Shown here piece by piece: positions 52,934 through 60,559 of a stretch of 64,000 nt of DNA. Location: positions 2,288,751 to 2,352,750 of the forward strand of contig NZ_KK020676.1 in NCBI RefSeq assembly GCF_000307775.2, in the 5' to 3' direction. A program made the translations under genes and the position numbers. Origin of the DNA: Stutzerimonas stutzeri KOS6. Its GTDB lineage: Bacteria > Pseudomonadota > Gammaproteobacteria > Pseudomonadales > Pseudomonadaceae. Under the pieces are notes generated by a model that was given only the letters and a program-made list of their open reading frames with translations, searched no databases and had not been told where the DNA came from. Within the stretch, counting starts at the first letter, position 1. Every line of letters starts with the position of its first letter.

Positions 52934-53308
52934 TCAGTGAGTGGCTGCTGCAGCCAGCGGCGCCGCGGGCGGCTGCAGGCGCGCCGGCAGGTGGCGCAGG
53001 GGGATTAATACCGCTTCACCCGAAAAAAAATTGAGCAGGGCCACGCGGGTTTCGTCTGCACCGGAGGCGTAGTCGATGCCGATCACCGGGCGCTTGAGGC
53101 ATTCCAGCTCGCTCATGGCCAGGTGTACCAGCTGGTCAGCCATGAAGGCCGGCACGTCCAGCGCGTTGACCAAGTAGCTGACGGCGCGTTCGAACAGGAG
53201 GCCATCGTCGGTCAGGTGCTCGGCCTGGTGGCGTTGCAGGAAGGTGAGCGCCGCGCGCTGCATGGCGGTGCGGTATTCGTGGGCATCGTTGATGGTGGTG
53301 ACGTTCAT
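52934..53308 (-). CDS. Prophage hypothetical protein, 124 aa
   Basis: Helical N-terminal half (YRTAMQRAALTFLQRHQAEHL) and proline/alanine-rich C-terminus. The ATG overlaps the end of the Ogr-like gene. No function recognised. Confidence 0.6.
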   Translation of the reverse strand: MNVTTINDAHEYRTAMQRAALTFLQRHQAEHLTDDGLLFERAVSYLVNALDVPAFMADQLVHLAMSELECLKRPVIGIDYASGADETRVALLNFFSGEAVLIPLRHLPARLQPPAAPLAAAATH

Positions 53309-53622
53309 GCGGTTGCTACCTCCGGTTCCATGTGGTCCAGCATGTCGAGCTGGTCGGTTTTCTCGCGGCTGTCGCGCAGTGCCTGCATGCGTTGCACCGA
53401 GGGTGCTACCGGCAGCCGTACACGCGGGCGATCGAGCCCGGACGGGCTCAGTTCGTGGTCCCAGGTCAGCGACCCGGCGTAGGTCGCGCCGCAGGCGATG
53501 TTCATGCACTGGGCGTACATGGTCTTGAACGTCGGCGTTTGCGCCTCGCTGTTACGGATGCGCATGCGGTGCCCGCAGGCCGGGCATAGGCATTTGTATC
53601 CGCCGTTGTTGGCTACGCTCAC
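53305..53622 (-). CDS. ogr: Ogr/Delta-type zinc-finger transcription activator
   Basis: 105-residue protein with the Ogr zinc finger: CLCPACGHRMRIRNSE, then YAQCMNIACGATYAG. In P2 and P4, Ogr/Delta proteins turn on the late promoters. The start is a GTG preceded by GGGGAGGGG. A C-terminal extension of about 50 residues goes beyond the zinc finger. Unusually, it lies inside the early operon rather than at the end of the late tail genes as in P2. Confidence 0.82.
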   Translation of the reverse strand: MSVANNGGYKCLCPACGHRMRIRNSEAQTPTFKTMYAQCMNIACGATYAGSLTWDHELSPSGLDRPRVRLPVAPSVQRMQALRDSREKTDQLDMLDHMEPEVATA

Positions 53623-53749
53623 TGGTTCCCCTCCCCTGTTGCCGTAAAGCCGGCCCGGCCAGTGCCGGTAAACGAAAGCGCCGTAGCGCCTACTGCTATT
53701 TGCCAGGCTCCGACCCACCTACGGTGGGCTGGAGCTGTATCGGGTGTGC

Positions 53750-54292
53750 TTAACGGTTCCCGTCGAACAGGTCGCCGCTTGGCTGCACGCTACGGCCCAC
53801 GCTTTCCATTGCCGGCGCCGGGATGGCGAGCTGGTGGCAGTGCTGGGTGAGCTGCGCATACAGCGTGGCGCGGATGGCTGGCACGGTTTCAGCCTTGAGT
53901 TGGGCGATCAGCTTCGGGATCTGCCGGTGCATGGCCAGCTGGTGGTTCATGCTGAGGTAAGAAGCGCCTCGGCTTTCCCGCGCTTGGCGCTCCATGGCGA
54001 TGAAGTAGCGGCGCACCTGGCGGCCCTGGTCGTTGTTCTCGACCATGGCCAATTCCTTCGCCATATCGAGTGTGAGGTGGTACTCCAGGCCTGGTCGGCC
54101 ACCGGTACTTTTCGCCAAAACGGGCGAAAAGTCCTCGCCTTCAACGAAGCCGTACTGCTCGATTCGGCCCTTGATCCAGTTGCTGAAATCGCGCCCGACC
54201 TGCATGAATTGGTGAAGGTCGCGCGCATCGCACAGCTGCTGCGTTCGCCCTTCGATCTCGCCCTGTAACACCGGGATGAGGTTGGTAGTCAC
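53750..54292 (-). CDS. AntA/AntB-type phage antirepressor
   Basis: 180 residues. N-terminal AntA/AntB domain with LCDARDLHQFMQVGRDFSNWIKGRI, GFVEGEDF and YHLTLDMAKELAMVE. Antirepressors of this type promote induction by interfering with repressor. C-terminal region is helical and unassigned. Overlaps the YmfL-like gene by four bases. Confidence 0.9.
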   Translation of the reverse strand: MTTNLIPVLQGEIEGRTQQLCDARDLHQFMQVGRDFSNWIKGRIEQYGFVEGEDFSPVLAKSTGGRPGLEYHLTLDMAKELAMVENNDQGRQVRRYFIAMERQARESRGASYLSMNHQLAMHRQIPKLIAQLKAETVPAIRATLYAQLTQHCHQLAIPAPAMESVGRSVQPSGDLFDGNR

Positions 54293-54771
54293 TGTTGCTC
54301 TCCTTGTTGCCGCTTGGTGTGAAGCTGAATCACCGCCTGGACTTCCTCGTGGCGCGCCGCGATGTGCTTGCGGTGCGCCGCCAGGATGGCCTCCAGCTCC
54401 AGGGCATCGATCACGCCGTCTGCGAGCGCGTCGGCGATGAATTGGTCCACGGCGCCACGTTTGGTTGTGGTCACCAGAGCGCGGGCATACAGGTCGATGT
54501 TGTCGAGTTCGTCCGGGTTGGCGATCGGCACGAACACGCCGCCGTACAGTGCAGCGATGTAGTCAGGCAGATGGGTGGTGCGCGCCTCTTGTTCGAGCTG
54601 GTGGATCTGCTCATCGCTCAGGGGGCGGCTACCGGCATTCTCGTAAATGTGGTTATCCAGCTTCTTCGGCGGGAGCCCCAGCCGGGCGGCGGCACACTCG
54701 CGCCCGCCTGGGTAGGCGGCGAGCGTGGCGGTCATCACCTGGCGGCGGCTGGCTAGAACTTCGCGCTTCAT
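54289..54771 (-). CDS. YmfL-like phage regulatory protein
   Basis: 160 residues. Begins MKREVLASRRQVMTATLAAYPGGREC, with AARLGLPPKKLDNHIYENAG as the likely HTH. This N-terminal pattern is that of the YmfL putative regulators of lambdoid and P2-like prophages. Follows the Cro-like gene in the early operon. Confidence 0.78.
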   Translation of the reverse strand: MKREVLASRRQVMTATLAAYPGGRECAAARLGLPPKKLDNHIYENAGSRPLSDEQIHQLEQEARTTHLPDYIAALYGGVFVPIANPDELDNIDLYARALVTTTKRGAVDQFIADALADGVIDALELEAILAAHRKHIAARHEEVQAVIQLHTKRQQGEQQ

Positions 54772-54807
54772 CTTCTAGTTTTCCCTGTGGCTTAAGCCGG
54801 TTACGGT

Positions 54808-55044
54808 TTAACTGGCTTTGGCGAAGGGATGTGCGAGCAGGCCGGGGATCAGCTCCACGCCGATCTGCTGCGAGAGGTCGCGCATGATGGAGAACGCAAT
54901 CCGGCCATTCGGCATGGTCTGGGAACCTGCCCAGCGCGCCACGGTCTGGGTGACGGTGCGCGGGTCATACCCTTTGGTGAGGGCGAACTGGCGGAATGTG
55001 AGGCCCTGCTCGATGAGGCGAGCGTGGATTTGGCGCTTGTTCAT
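54808..55044 (-). CDS. Cro/Cox-like early regulator
   Basis: 78-residue HTH protein (EQGLTFRQFALTKGYDPRTVTQTVARW) encoded first in the leftward early operon, divergent from the repressor. Position and size fit the Cro/Cox/Ner role that opposes the repressor and commits to lytic growth. Sequence identity to a named family not established. Confidence 0.75.
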   Translation of the reverse strand: MNKRQIHARLIEQGLTFRQFALTKGYDPRTVTQTVARWAGSQTMPNGRIAFSIMRDLSQQIGVELIPGLLAHPFAKAS

Positions 55045-55096
55045 GGTTCGGCGGTCCCCGGTTAGCTAATATGTTCCCAATGCGAGGCGAGATTAA

Positions 55097-55112
55097 GTTC
55101 CCAACCGGGAAC
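55097..55112. promoter_or_regulatory. Prophage operator O1
   Basis: Perfect dyad GTTCCC-AACC-GGGAAC in the intergenic region between the Cro-like gene and the repressor gene. Confidence 0.75.
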
Positions 55113-55126
55113 AGTCAAGAGGATTT

Positions 55127-55140
55127 TTCCCAAATGGGAA
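55127..55140. promoter_or_regulatory. Prophage operator O2 overlapping the repressor start codon
   Basis: TTCCC-AAAT-GGGAA; the repressor ATG (55134-55136) lies inside the dyad. A half-site GTTCCCAA at 55073-55080 makes a third element, giving roughly 25-30 bp spacing among sites. Confidence 0.65.
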
Positions 55141-55556
55141 TAGGTAGGCGAATCCGAGCTGCGATAGAGGCCCAAGGCCTTACGCTCAAGCAAGCGGCAG
55201 AACAAAGCGGAATCCCTTATAGCTCTCTACAGAACTGGGCTGGCGGCCATCGCGAGCCTCGTCCAGATGCGCTTATCAGTCTAGGTTCTCAATTGGGAAT
55301 ATCGATCGACTGGCTACTGACTGGCGAAGGAGAAATGCTGCGGCGAAATGCCGCGATTTGCTCACAGCAGGAAGATCGAGGCGGCTACGGCATGCCACCG
55401 CCTGAGCGCGCCATGCTTGAGCTGTACCGTGAGTTGGACGAAGACGGCCAAAGGGCTGTCGAGGCCGTTGCGCGCGATAAGAAACGCCTCCGCGATGTCG
55501 AAATGCAACTACAGGAGTTGGCGGCGGTCATTCAACGGCTTAATCTTGCGCCCTGA
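55134..55556 (+). CDS. Prophage repressor, XRE family
   Basis: 140-residue repressor with N-terminal HTH (RRIRAAIEAQGLTLKQAAEQSGIPYSSLQNWAGGHREP) and a short helical C-terminus. There is no LexA/S24 cleavage domain, so induction is likely through the antirepressor rather than RecA cleavage. The start at 55134 lies within operator O2, suggesting autoregulation. It could start further upstream at 55071, but that would place operators in the coding sequence. Confidence 0.85.
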   Translation: MGIGRRIRAAIEAQGLTLKQAAEQSGIPYSSLQNWAGGHREPRPDALISLGSQLGISIDWLLTGEGEMLRRNAAICSQQEDRGGYGMPPPERAMLELYRELDEDGQRAVEAVARDKKRLRDVEMQLQELAAVIQRLNLAP

Positions 55557-55557
55557 T

Positions 55558-55576
55558 GTGTTCCAACATGGAACAC
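55558..55576. repeat. Perfect dyad just after the repressor gene
   Basis: GTGTTCC-AACAT-GGAACAC, 7-bp arms, beginning four bases past the repressor stop. It resembles the operator (GTTCC...GGAAC) and may be an extra repressor site controlling the downstream cargo genes. Confidence 0.6.
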
Positions 55577-55635
55577 TCAGCGCCTAGCAAATTGCTGCCT
55601 TGGCGCTATTCCCCCTCAACGTCAAGGACCGACCA

Positions 55636-56148
55636 GTGGCGCTTACTTCCTGCAAATCCTGCAAACAGCAAGTCGATACCTCCGCGAAAACCTGCCCACA
55701 TTGCGGCATTGCCAACCCTGGCATAACGGCCAAGCAACAGTTCATGGGGCTGATCATTCTCGCGGTGATCGTAGTGTTTGCGTTCTCCATGTGCTCAAGC
55801 GACAGCGACGAGCCGAGCGCCCAGGCTGAGGCCAAAGTCGACGACGCCACTTGCATGAAAGATTTGCAGTGTTGGGGCGACCGGCAGTCCATCGCAGGCG
55901 GCATGCGCTGCAAGCCGTTCGTAGAGAAGCTGGCGAAATACTCCTTCAAGTGGACCGACGGCACTTTCGAAACCAAGTTCAGCCACTTCCGCTGGCTCAA
56001 CCAGCAGCAGGGCACCCTGACCCTGATCGGCGACAAGATCGAGCTACAAAACGGCTTCGGCGCCTTCCAGCCGCACGTGTATGAGTGCGACTACAACCCG
56101 GTGACCGAGCAGATATTGGATGTCAGGGCGCGCCCTGGGCGGCTGTAA
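55636..56148 (+). CDS. Zinc-ribbon membrane protein (prophage cargo)
   Basis: 170 residues starting at a GTG after AAGGA. N-terminal zinc ribbon CKSCKQQV...CPHCGIANPG, one TM helix (FMGLIILAVIVVFAFSM), then a C-terminal extracytoplasmic domain with four cysteines (CMKDLQCWG...RCKP, YECDY). The zinc-ribbon/TM head occurs in many unrelated bacterial proteins. No function recognised. Confidence 0.7.
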   Translation: MALTSCKSCKQQVDTSAKTCPHCGIANPGITAKQQFMGLIILAVIVVFAFSMCSSDSDEPSAQAEAKVDDATCMKDLQCWGDRQSIAGGMRCKPFVEKLAKYSFKWTDGTFETKFSHFRWLNQQQGTLTLIGDKIELQNGFGAFQPHVYECDYNPVTEQILDVRARPGRL

Positions 56149-56166
56149 TAGGCAGGAGCGCAGCAC

Positions 56167-56586
56167 ATGGATTACTTCGCCGCACTGATGGTAGTTGCCG
56201 CAGGTGTTGCATTATTCGTGCGCCTTGTTCGCAAAGCAAAGCGCGACGAGCAAGCCCAGCGGGACATGATTAGCCGATATACGAACCCTAGTACCGCCTC
56301 CCCCTCACCTATCCGCCGCACGCCGGACAGAACAGCCAAGCCGAGCCGCGCGATGCGCACTGGCTGGAGCCTTGGCACCGTTTCTTTCACCTATCAGGAC
56401 TCGAACGGCGATGTCACCAGCCGCACCATAACCGTGCACTCGGTGACGCCTACCTACCTCAAGGGTGAGTGCCACGACCGCAATGCGGAGCGGACTTTCC
56501 GCATTGACCGAATGATCGGAGAGGTGGTCGATCTGGAGAGCGGCGAGCTTATCCGGCCGCGCAGCCTGGCGCGCCACTTCGCCTGA
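56167..56586 (+). CDS. Membrane-anchored WYL-like protein (prophage cargo)
   Basis: 139 residues. One N-terminal TM helix (YFAALMVVAAGVALFVRLV), a basic linker, and a C-terminal segment SFTYQDSNGDVTSRTITVHSV...YLKGECHDRNAERTFRIDRM that matches the WYL-domain pattern (R...V, YL...C, R.F..DR). WYL domains sense ligands or nucleic acid in phage-defence regulators. Membrane anchoring is unusual. Assignment by eye only. Confidence 0.6.
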   Translation: MDYFAALMVVAAGVALFVRLVRKAKRDEQAQRDMISRYTNPSTASPSPIRRTPDRTAKPSRAMRTGWSLGTVSFTYQDSNGDVTSRTITVHSVTPTYLKGECHDRNAERTFRIDRMIGEVVDLESGELIRPRSLARHFA

Positions 56587-56646
56587 ACAGCAGCGTTGCC
56601 TGGCGGTCTACGCCTGCGCTTCCGCCAATGACAAAAGGATTGTCCG

Positions 56647-56880
56647 ATGCTTACCGACGAAACCCTCGACCACGCCTTCGGCGCGCGCCTAACCGAAGAA
56701 CGCGAACGCCTCGGCCTGGCCATCCACGAACTGGCCCACCTCGCCGGGATTACCGACTACAAGCAGAAGCGCTTCGAGAATGGGTCTTCGGTGATTCCGA
56801 TCGACTATCTGCAGGCGTTGGCGGCGCGTACCGAGGCAGATGTGCTGTACGTCATCACAGGCCTGAAGGGCGGCGATTGA
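56647..56880 (+). CDS. Small XRE-type HTH protein (prophage cargo)
   Basis: 77-residue single HTH domain (LTEERERLGLAIHELAHLAGITDYKQKRFENGSSVI). Lies between the WYL-like and SLATT-like genes and may regulate this cassette. Confidence 0.8.
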   Translation: MLTDETLDHAFGARLTEERERLGLAIHELAHLAGITDYKQKRFENGSSVIPIDYLQALAARTEADVLYVITGLKGGD

Positions 56881-56915
56881 TAACTGTAATGCACGACACA
56901 ACCAGGAGTTTTAGC

Positions 56916-57095
56916 GTGAAAGACCGTGATAACAAGCGCGACGATGATAGCCTTGAGAAAAGCCACCATGACCGTGGCCGCCCATCGCATGAAGACTATT
57001 CAGAACGGCAAGACCGCCGCCCGATCTTCGATGATGTGACTGACACTCTCAAACCGCCAAGCAGGAGAGATAACGATGGAGGAAGTAACCGATAA
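56916..57095 (+). CDS. Small highly charged protein (prophage cargo)
   Basis: 59 residues, GTG start with AGGAG seven bases upstream. Almost entirely charged (VKDRDNKRDDDSLEKSHHD...), probably disordered. It overlaps the start of the SLATT-like gene by 20 bases, which suggests a two-gene unit. Function unknown. Confidence 0.55.
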   Translation: MKDRDNKRDDDSLEKSHHDRGRPSHEDYSERQDRRPIFDDVTDTLKPPSRRDNDGGSNR

Positions 57096-57612
57096 GGCCA
57101 GCCTGGCCGACCGCTGGCACGAGATGTTGTTCGGGGTCCGGCGCTCCATTCGTTACCACAAACGCCGCCGCGGCTTTTTTGATCGACTCGATCAATGCTC
57201 TTCCATGCTGAGCGTCATTTTCGGCTCCGCGGCGATCTACGGCATTTTGAAGAGCACCAATACCGAGGACCTGGCGCTTATCTCCTCGGGCCTAGTGACG
57301 GTGCTCGCAGCGGTAAACCTGGTGGTAGGTAGTTCTCGCCGCGCACGCGAGCACGATGACTTTGCACGACGCTTCATCGCGTTGGAGAAAAGAATGTTAG
57401 GCGCCGAGTCCGAACAGGTGCTGCACGAGGTCAGCGAGGCCCGGCTAAGCATCGAGGCCGAAGAGCCACCAGTGATGCAGGTACTCAACTGCCTGTGCCA
57501 CAACGAGCAGATGCGCGCCATGGGCTACAAGAAAGAAGAGCTTGCGCAGATCGGACCGCTTCAGCGGCTGTTCGCGCATTTCTTCGACTGGCGAGAAAGC
57601 ACAATTCATTGA
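57076..57612 (+). CDS. SLATT-like two-helix membrane protein (prophage cargo)
   Basis: 178 residues. After a basic segment (RRSIRYHKRRRGFFDRLDQC) come two TM helices (SMLSVIFGSAAIYGIL and ALISSGLVTVLAAVNLVVG), then a cytoplasmic helical part with REHDDFARRFIALEKRML. This arrangement is that of SLATT domains, proposed membrane effectors in nucleotide-signalling defence systems. Located in the lysogenic cargo position and ended by a terminator. Family call by topology and pattern. Confidence 0.6.
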   Translation: MEEVTDKASLADRWHEMLFGVRRSIRYHKRRRGFFDRLDQCSSMLSVIFGSAAIYGILKSTNTEDLALISSGLVTVLAAVNLVVGSSRRAREHDDFARRFIALEKRMLGAESEQVLHEVSEARLSIEAEEPPVMQVLNCLCHNEQMRAMGYKKEELAQIGPLQRLFAHFFDWRESTIH

Positions 57613-57632
57613 GCGTACCCATCAAAAGCTGA

Positions 57633-57655
57633 AGGCGCCGAAAGGCGCCTTTTTT
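57633..57655. terminator. Bidirectional terminator between cargo and late genes
   Basis: AAGGCGCC-GAAA-GGCGCCTT followed by TTTT; terminates the rightward cargo transcript. Confidence 0.9.
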
Positions 57656-57673
57656 CATCACAACGTTTTTCGA

Positions 57674-57880
57674 CTACCCGGCTGCCACCCTCGCCAGCTC
57701 CAGCCCTCGCCTGCAACTGGCCAGGGCGTTGCTGACGGCCTGCGGCGTGGTGCCTGCCTGGCGCGCCGCCTCGGCGGGCGCCAGGCCTTCTACCAGGACC
57801 AGTCGCGCCGCCTCCTGGCTCGCGCCGCCGCGCAGGCGCAGTAGCTCGGCCAGGGCGCCGAATTGTTCTCCGGTCATCAT
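57674..57880 (-). CDS. KorA/TrfB-like DNA-binding protein
   Basis: 68 residues: MMTGEQFGALAELLRLRGG, then ARLVLVEGLAPAEAARQAGTTPQAVSNALASCRRG, the HTH of the KorA/TrfB domain first known from IncP plasmids. It overlaps the upstream gene end by four bases. May autoregulate the nearby late-region genes. Confidence 0.8.
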   Translation of the reverse strand: MMTGEQFGALAELLRLRGGASQEAARLVLVEGLAPAEAARQAGTTPQAVSNALASCRRGLELARVAAG

Positions 57881-58311
57881 GCGCGCCCCGGCGCGTGGCT
57901 GACGAACTGCCCGGCGGCATCCTCGGCGCGGACCTCGGCGAGCAAATCCTCGGCCACCGGATCGGCCGAGCCGCCCGCCTGGATGTGCGCCTGGTACCAC
58001 GCCAGCAGCAGGCCCGCGACGTTGTCCTCCGGCGCGTCGCGCAGCAGCTCGACGGGCAGGCCGCTGGCCGCACAGATGCGCTCGATCACGCCCCAGTCGA
58101 AACTCACGCCGCCATCCGGCTCGCGCGACAGGCGCAGGTCGGCGAAGTCAAGTCCCTCGGGGATCGCCACGCGGGCGAGTTGCTGCTGCATGTAGGCCTC
58201 CACGGCACAGGTGATGTAGTCGGTCAGGCGCAGGCCAGCGGCCCGCGAGGCGCGAATCCAGCGACCCTTGGTGGGCGCTGGGACGCGCAAGTGAATCGGT
58301 AATTCATTCAT
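57877..58311 (-). CDS. Prophage hypothetical protein, 144 aa
   Basis: N-terminal segment LPIHLRVPAPTKGRWIRASRAAGLRLTDYITCAVEAYM resembles ribbon-helix-helix or Arc-type small regulators; the rest is helical and acidic. Coupled to the KorA-like gene. No function recognised. Confidence 0.65.
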   Translation of the reverse strand: MNELPIHLRVPAPTKGRWIRASRAAGLRLTDYITCAVEAYMQQQLARVAIPEGLDFADLRLSREPDGGVSFDWGVIERICAASGLPVELLRDAPEDNVAGLLLAWYQAHIQAGGSADPVAEDLLAEVRAEDAAGQFVSHAPGRA

Positions 58312-58329
58312 AGCTCAGCCCAACGAGGA

Positions 58330-58350
58330 AGCCCGGCTTCGGCCGGGCTT
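58330..58350 (-). terminator. Possible terminator of the 58361 gene
   Basis: AGCCCGGC-TTC-GGCCGGGCT hairpin directly after the minus-strand stop; no long U-run, so it may be weak. Confidence 0.5.
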
Positions 58351-58360
58351 GTGATGCTGA

Positions 58361-58645
58361 TCAGCTGACCCAGTCCCATGGGCAGCGGTCCCAGGCGTCA
58401 ATGCAAAAGACGTTGACGTCGTCCTTCAGGCCGCGAGCCTCGTCGTAGTAGGACTCGTCATCGATCTCGACGACAACCGAGTAGGTGCTATCGGCCTCGT
58501 TGATCTCGATCTCTGCGCCAGGGAAGTTCTCGGCCAGCTCTTGAGCGATCCACTCGCGGTAGCCCTCGGCATCGGCTTCAGAACACTCGGAGCCGAAGTT
58601 GTAGTGGTTCTGGCCGTTCAGGGTGATCTTGGTGACGGTAGCCAT
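58361..58645 (-). CDS. Prophage small acidic protein, 94 aa
   Basis: Starts MATVTKITLNGQNHYNFGSECSE; very acidic (DDESYYDEARGLKDDVN) and ends in a tryptophan-rich CPWDWVS. It has its own sigma-70-like promoter, unlike its neighbours. The acidity suggests DNA mimicry or protein binding, which is speculation. Function unknown. Confidence 0.65.
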   Translation of the reverse strand: MATVTKITLNGQNHYNFGSECSEADAEGYREWIAQELAENFPGAEIEINEADSTYSVVVEIDDESYYDEARGLKDDVNVFCIDAWDRCPWDWVS

Positions 58646-58714
58646 GATGTTGCTCCTATCAGGATGCCCGGTTCCGCCGGGGCGGTGGTTGGTGCTGCGC
58701 CTTCCATGGGTCTT

Positions 58715-58742
58715 AATATACACCCTTAAACGTGTATTGCAA
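58715..58742 (-). promoter_or_regulatory. Sigma-70-like promoter with internal dyad
   Basis: Minus strand: TTGCAA (-35) - 16 bases - TATATT (-10). The spacer contains the dyad ATACAC-N8-GTGTAT (58718-58737), a likely operator. It would drive the 58361-58645 gene. Confidence 0.5.
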
Positions 58743-58752
58743 GCCCTTTTTT

Positions 58753-58854
58753 CTACATGCACATCGGCGCGTCATCCCGGCCCGCCCACTCCTCGTCGAT
58801 CAGCTCCCAGGCTGAGCGCTGCGGCTCACCCAGTACCGGCACGGGTTCGATCAC
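58753..58854 (-). CDS. Small protein after gene D, 33 aa
   Basis: GTG start overlapping the stop of gene D (GTGA). Peptide IEPVPVLGEPQRSAWELIDEE..., ending DDAPMCM. The coupled overlap supports coding; function unknown. Confidence 0.45.
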   Translation of the reverse strand: MIEPVPVLGEPQRSAWELIDEEWAGRDDAPMCM

Positions 58855-60113
58855 GCGTTCACTTGCTGGATCCGCTTCCATTCCCGCTCCACGGCGCGCT
58901 GGGCGCTGGCTTTGCTGGCGTACAGGTGCAGCAGCCGCTTGGGGCTGGTCTGGTCGCCTTCGGTGAGTTTCTTCTGCTCGCCGCTTTTCTCGTCGCGGTA
59001 CCAGGCGAGCACGCCGGTGTAGCTCCCCTCCTCGGCCAGCTCGGCGATGTCGTCGGCGTCCGGCAGTTTGGATTCCAGTTCCAGGGCGGTGGTGTAGCTG
59101 TCCGGGGTGAAGCTGTGGCGCACGTTGGCGCCGAGCCAGACGATGGCGTCGATGTCCGGCTTTACGCCAACCAGGCTGTAGGTGAGTTCGGGGATCAGGT
59201 CCGGGCGGCCCTTTGCCAGGGTGTAGCTGAGCGTGGCGGTACCGCGCTGCAGGCGGGACCATTCGGCGCGGGCGGCGCGCAGGGCGGCCTGCTGGTCGGT
59301 GTAGGTGTGGCGCAGGTCCTTGAGGTTGTCGCCTGAGCCTGCGATGGCCTCCTTCTTTTCGGCGCTGTTGAGCTCGTAGTAGTAGGCGCGCGCGCCGCTG
59401 TAACTGTCGCGGTCGGCCTGCAGGTAGCGGTGGTTGTCGCCGTCGGCACGGGTGAGCGTGATGTGGGGCAACGGCAGGCCGCTGGCGGTGGTGCTGTGGC
59501 CAGCCGGCATGAAGAGCAGACGCCCGGCCTTGATGCTGGCAATGGCATCGTACTGCTCGCCCAGGCGGCTGAGCAGGTTGGCGTCGGATTCGTTGGCCTG
59601 GTCGAGCTGGGCGAGCTGGATGACCGACAGCGCGGCGCTGATGACGGGGCTGAGGCCGTGAGCGGAGGCGATGGTTTGCAGGATGGCGCCGAGGGGCTGG
59701 CCGCTCCAGCTGCGTTCCTTCTTGGCCTTGAGGCCCTCGCGCAGGTCGGCGCTGCGGGCGCGGATGGTGAGCATGTCCGGCGCGCCGCTGTGCTCGATTT
59801 CGTCCACGGTGTAGCTGCCCTTGTCCACCAGGCCGGTGTCGCTCCAGCCGAGCCCGAGGCGCACGACGGCGCCCTTCGGGGGGATGGCCAGCAGGCCGTC
59901 GTGGTCGCTGAGGCTGATGCTGAGCTGGTCGGCCTGCATGCCGCGGTTGTCGGTGAGTTCAATGCTGATGAGGCGCTGCTCGATGGCGCTGGTGATGTCT
60001 TGCCCGTTGACCACCAGGCGGCAGATCGGCTGCGGGTAGGCGGTGGCGTCGCGGTAGGCGCCCGCCGCTTGCTCGAGCAGGCCCTTGCCCTGGGCGATGA
60101 GTGCGTCGATCAA
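58851..60113 (-). CDS. D: P2-like late control protein D (tail hub)
   Basis: 420-residue gpD-family protein, structural relative of the VgrG/gp27 tail hub. N-terminal PICRLVVNGQDITSAIEQRLISIELTDNRG, SWSGQPLGAILQTIAS, then ESDANLLSRLGEQYDA are typical of P2 gpD. It is last of the FETUD-type tail genes and overlaps U by four bases. Confidence 0.93.
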   Translation of the reverse strand: MIDALIAQGKGLLEQAAGAYRDATAYPQPICRLVVNGQDITSAIEQRLISIELTDNRGMQADQLSISLSDHDGLLAIPPKGAVVRLGLGWSDTGLVDKGSYTVDEIEHSGAPDMLTIRARSADLREGLKAKKERSWSGQPLGAILQTIASAHGLSPVISAALSVIQLAQLDQANESDANLLSRLGEQYDAIASIKAGRLLFMPAGHSTTASGLPLPHITLTRADGDNHRYLQADRDSYSGARAYYYELNSAEKKEAIAGSGDNLKDLRHTYTDQQAALRAARAEWSRLQRGTATLSYTLAKGRPDLIPELTYSLVGVKPDIDAIVWLGANVRHSFTPDSYTTALELESKLPDADDIAELAEEGSYTGVLAWYRDEKSGEQKKLTEGDQTSPKRLLHLYASKASAQRAVEREWKRIQQVNA

Positions 60114-60553
60114 AACAGCAGCCTCCGCAGGAGGTTGCCGCCGGCGGCGATGGCGCTGCCGAGCAGATCCACGCGGCCGTCGTCGATGCGTTTGAGCACC
60201 AGGGTGAATTCGATGCGGCGAGCCTGGCCGTCGCGGAAGAACAGGGTGCGGGTTTCGCTCAGGCTCTCGATGATCCAGGTGCCGTAGATTTTCCCGGTGC
60301 CCTCGACCAGCGGCCAGGCCTTGCCGGTGTCGGCCATGGTGCGCAGGGCATCAAGGCTCAGCTGGCTGCCGGCGAGCGCGGGCAGCAGCACGCCCGGCAG
60401 GGTGATGCTGTCGTCACCGCGGCCGAGGTACTGGCGCGCCGGGTTGGTACCGATGCGGCTGGTGGAGCCGTGGCGCCATTCGGTTTGGCGCTGGAATTCC
60501 TGGTAGGCCAGGGTTTCCAGGCTGAACACGAACATGCCGAGGGCCATCATCAT
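60110..60553 (-). CDS. U: P2-like tail protein U
   Basis: 147 residues: FVFSLETLAYQEFQRQTEWRH, then NPARQYLGRGDDSITLPGVLLP and WVIE-type WIIESLSETRTLFF are typical of the gpU tail-terminator family. AGGAG eight bases before the ATG. Order T-U-D as in P2. Confidence 0.93.
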   Translation of the reverse strand: MMMALGMFVFSLETLAYQEFQRQTEWRHGSTSRIGTNPARQYLGRGDDSITLPGVLLPALAGSQLSLDALRTMADTGKAWPLVEGTGKIYGTWIIESLSETRTLFFRDGQARRIEFTLVLKRIDDGRVDLLGSAIAAGGNLLRRLLF

Positions 60554-60559
60554 GGGCGG

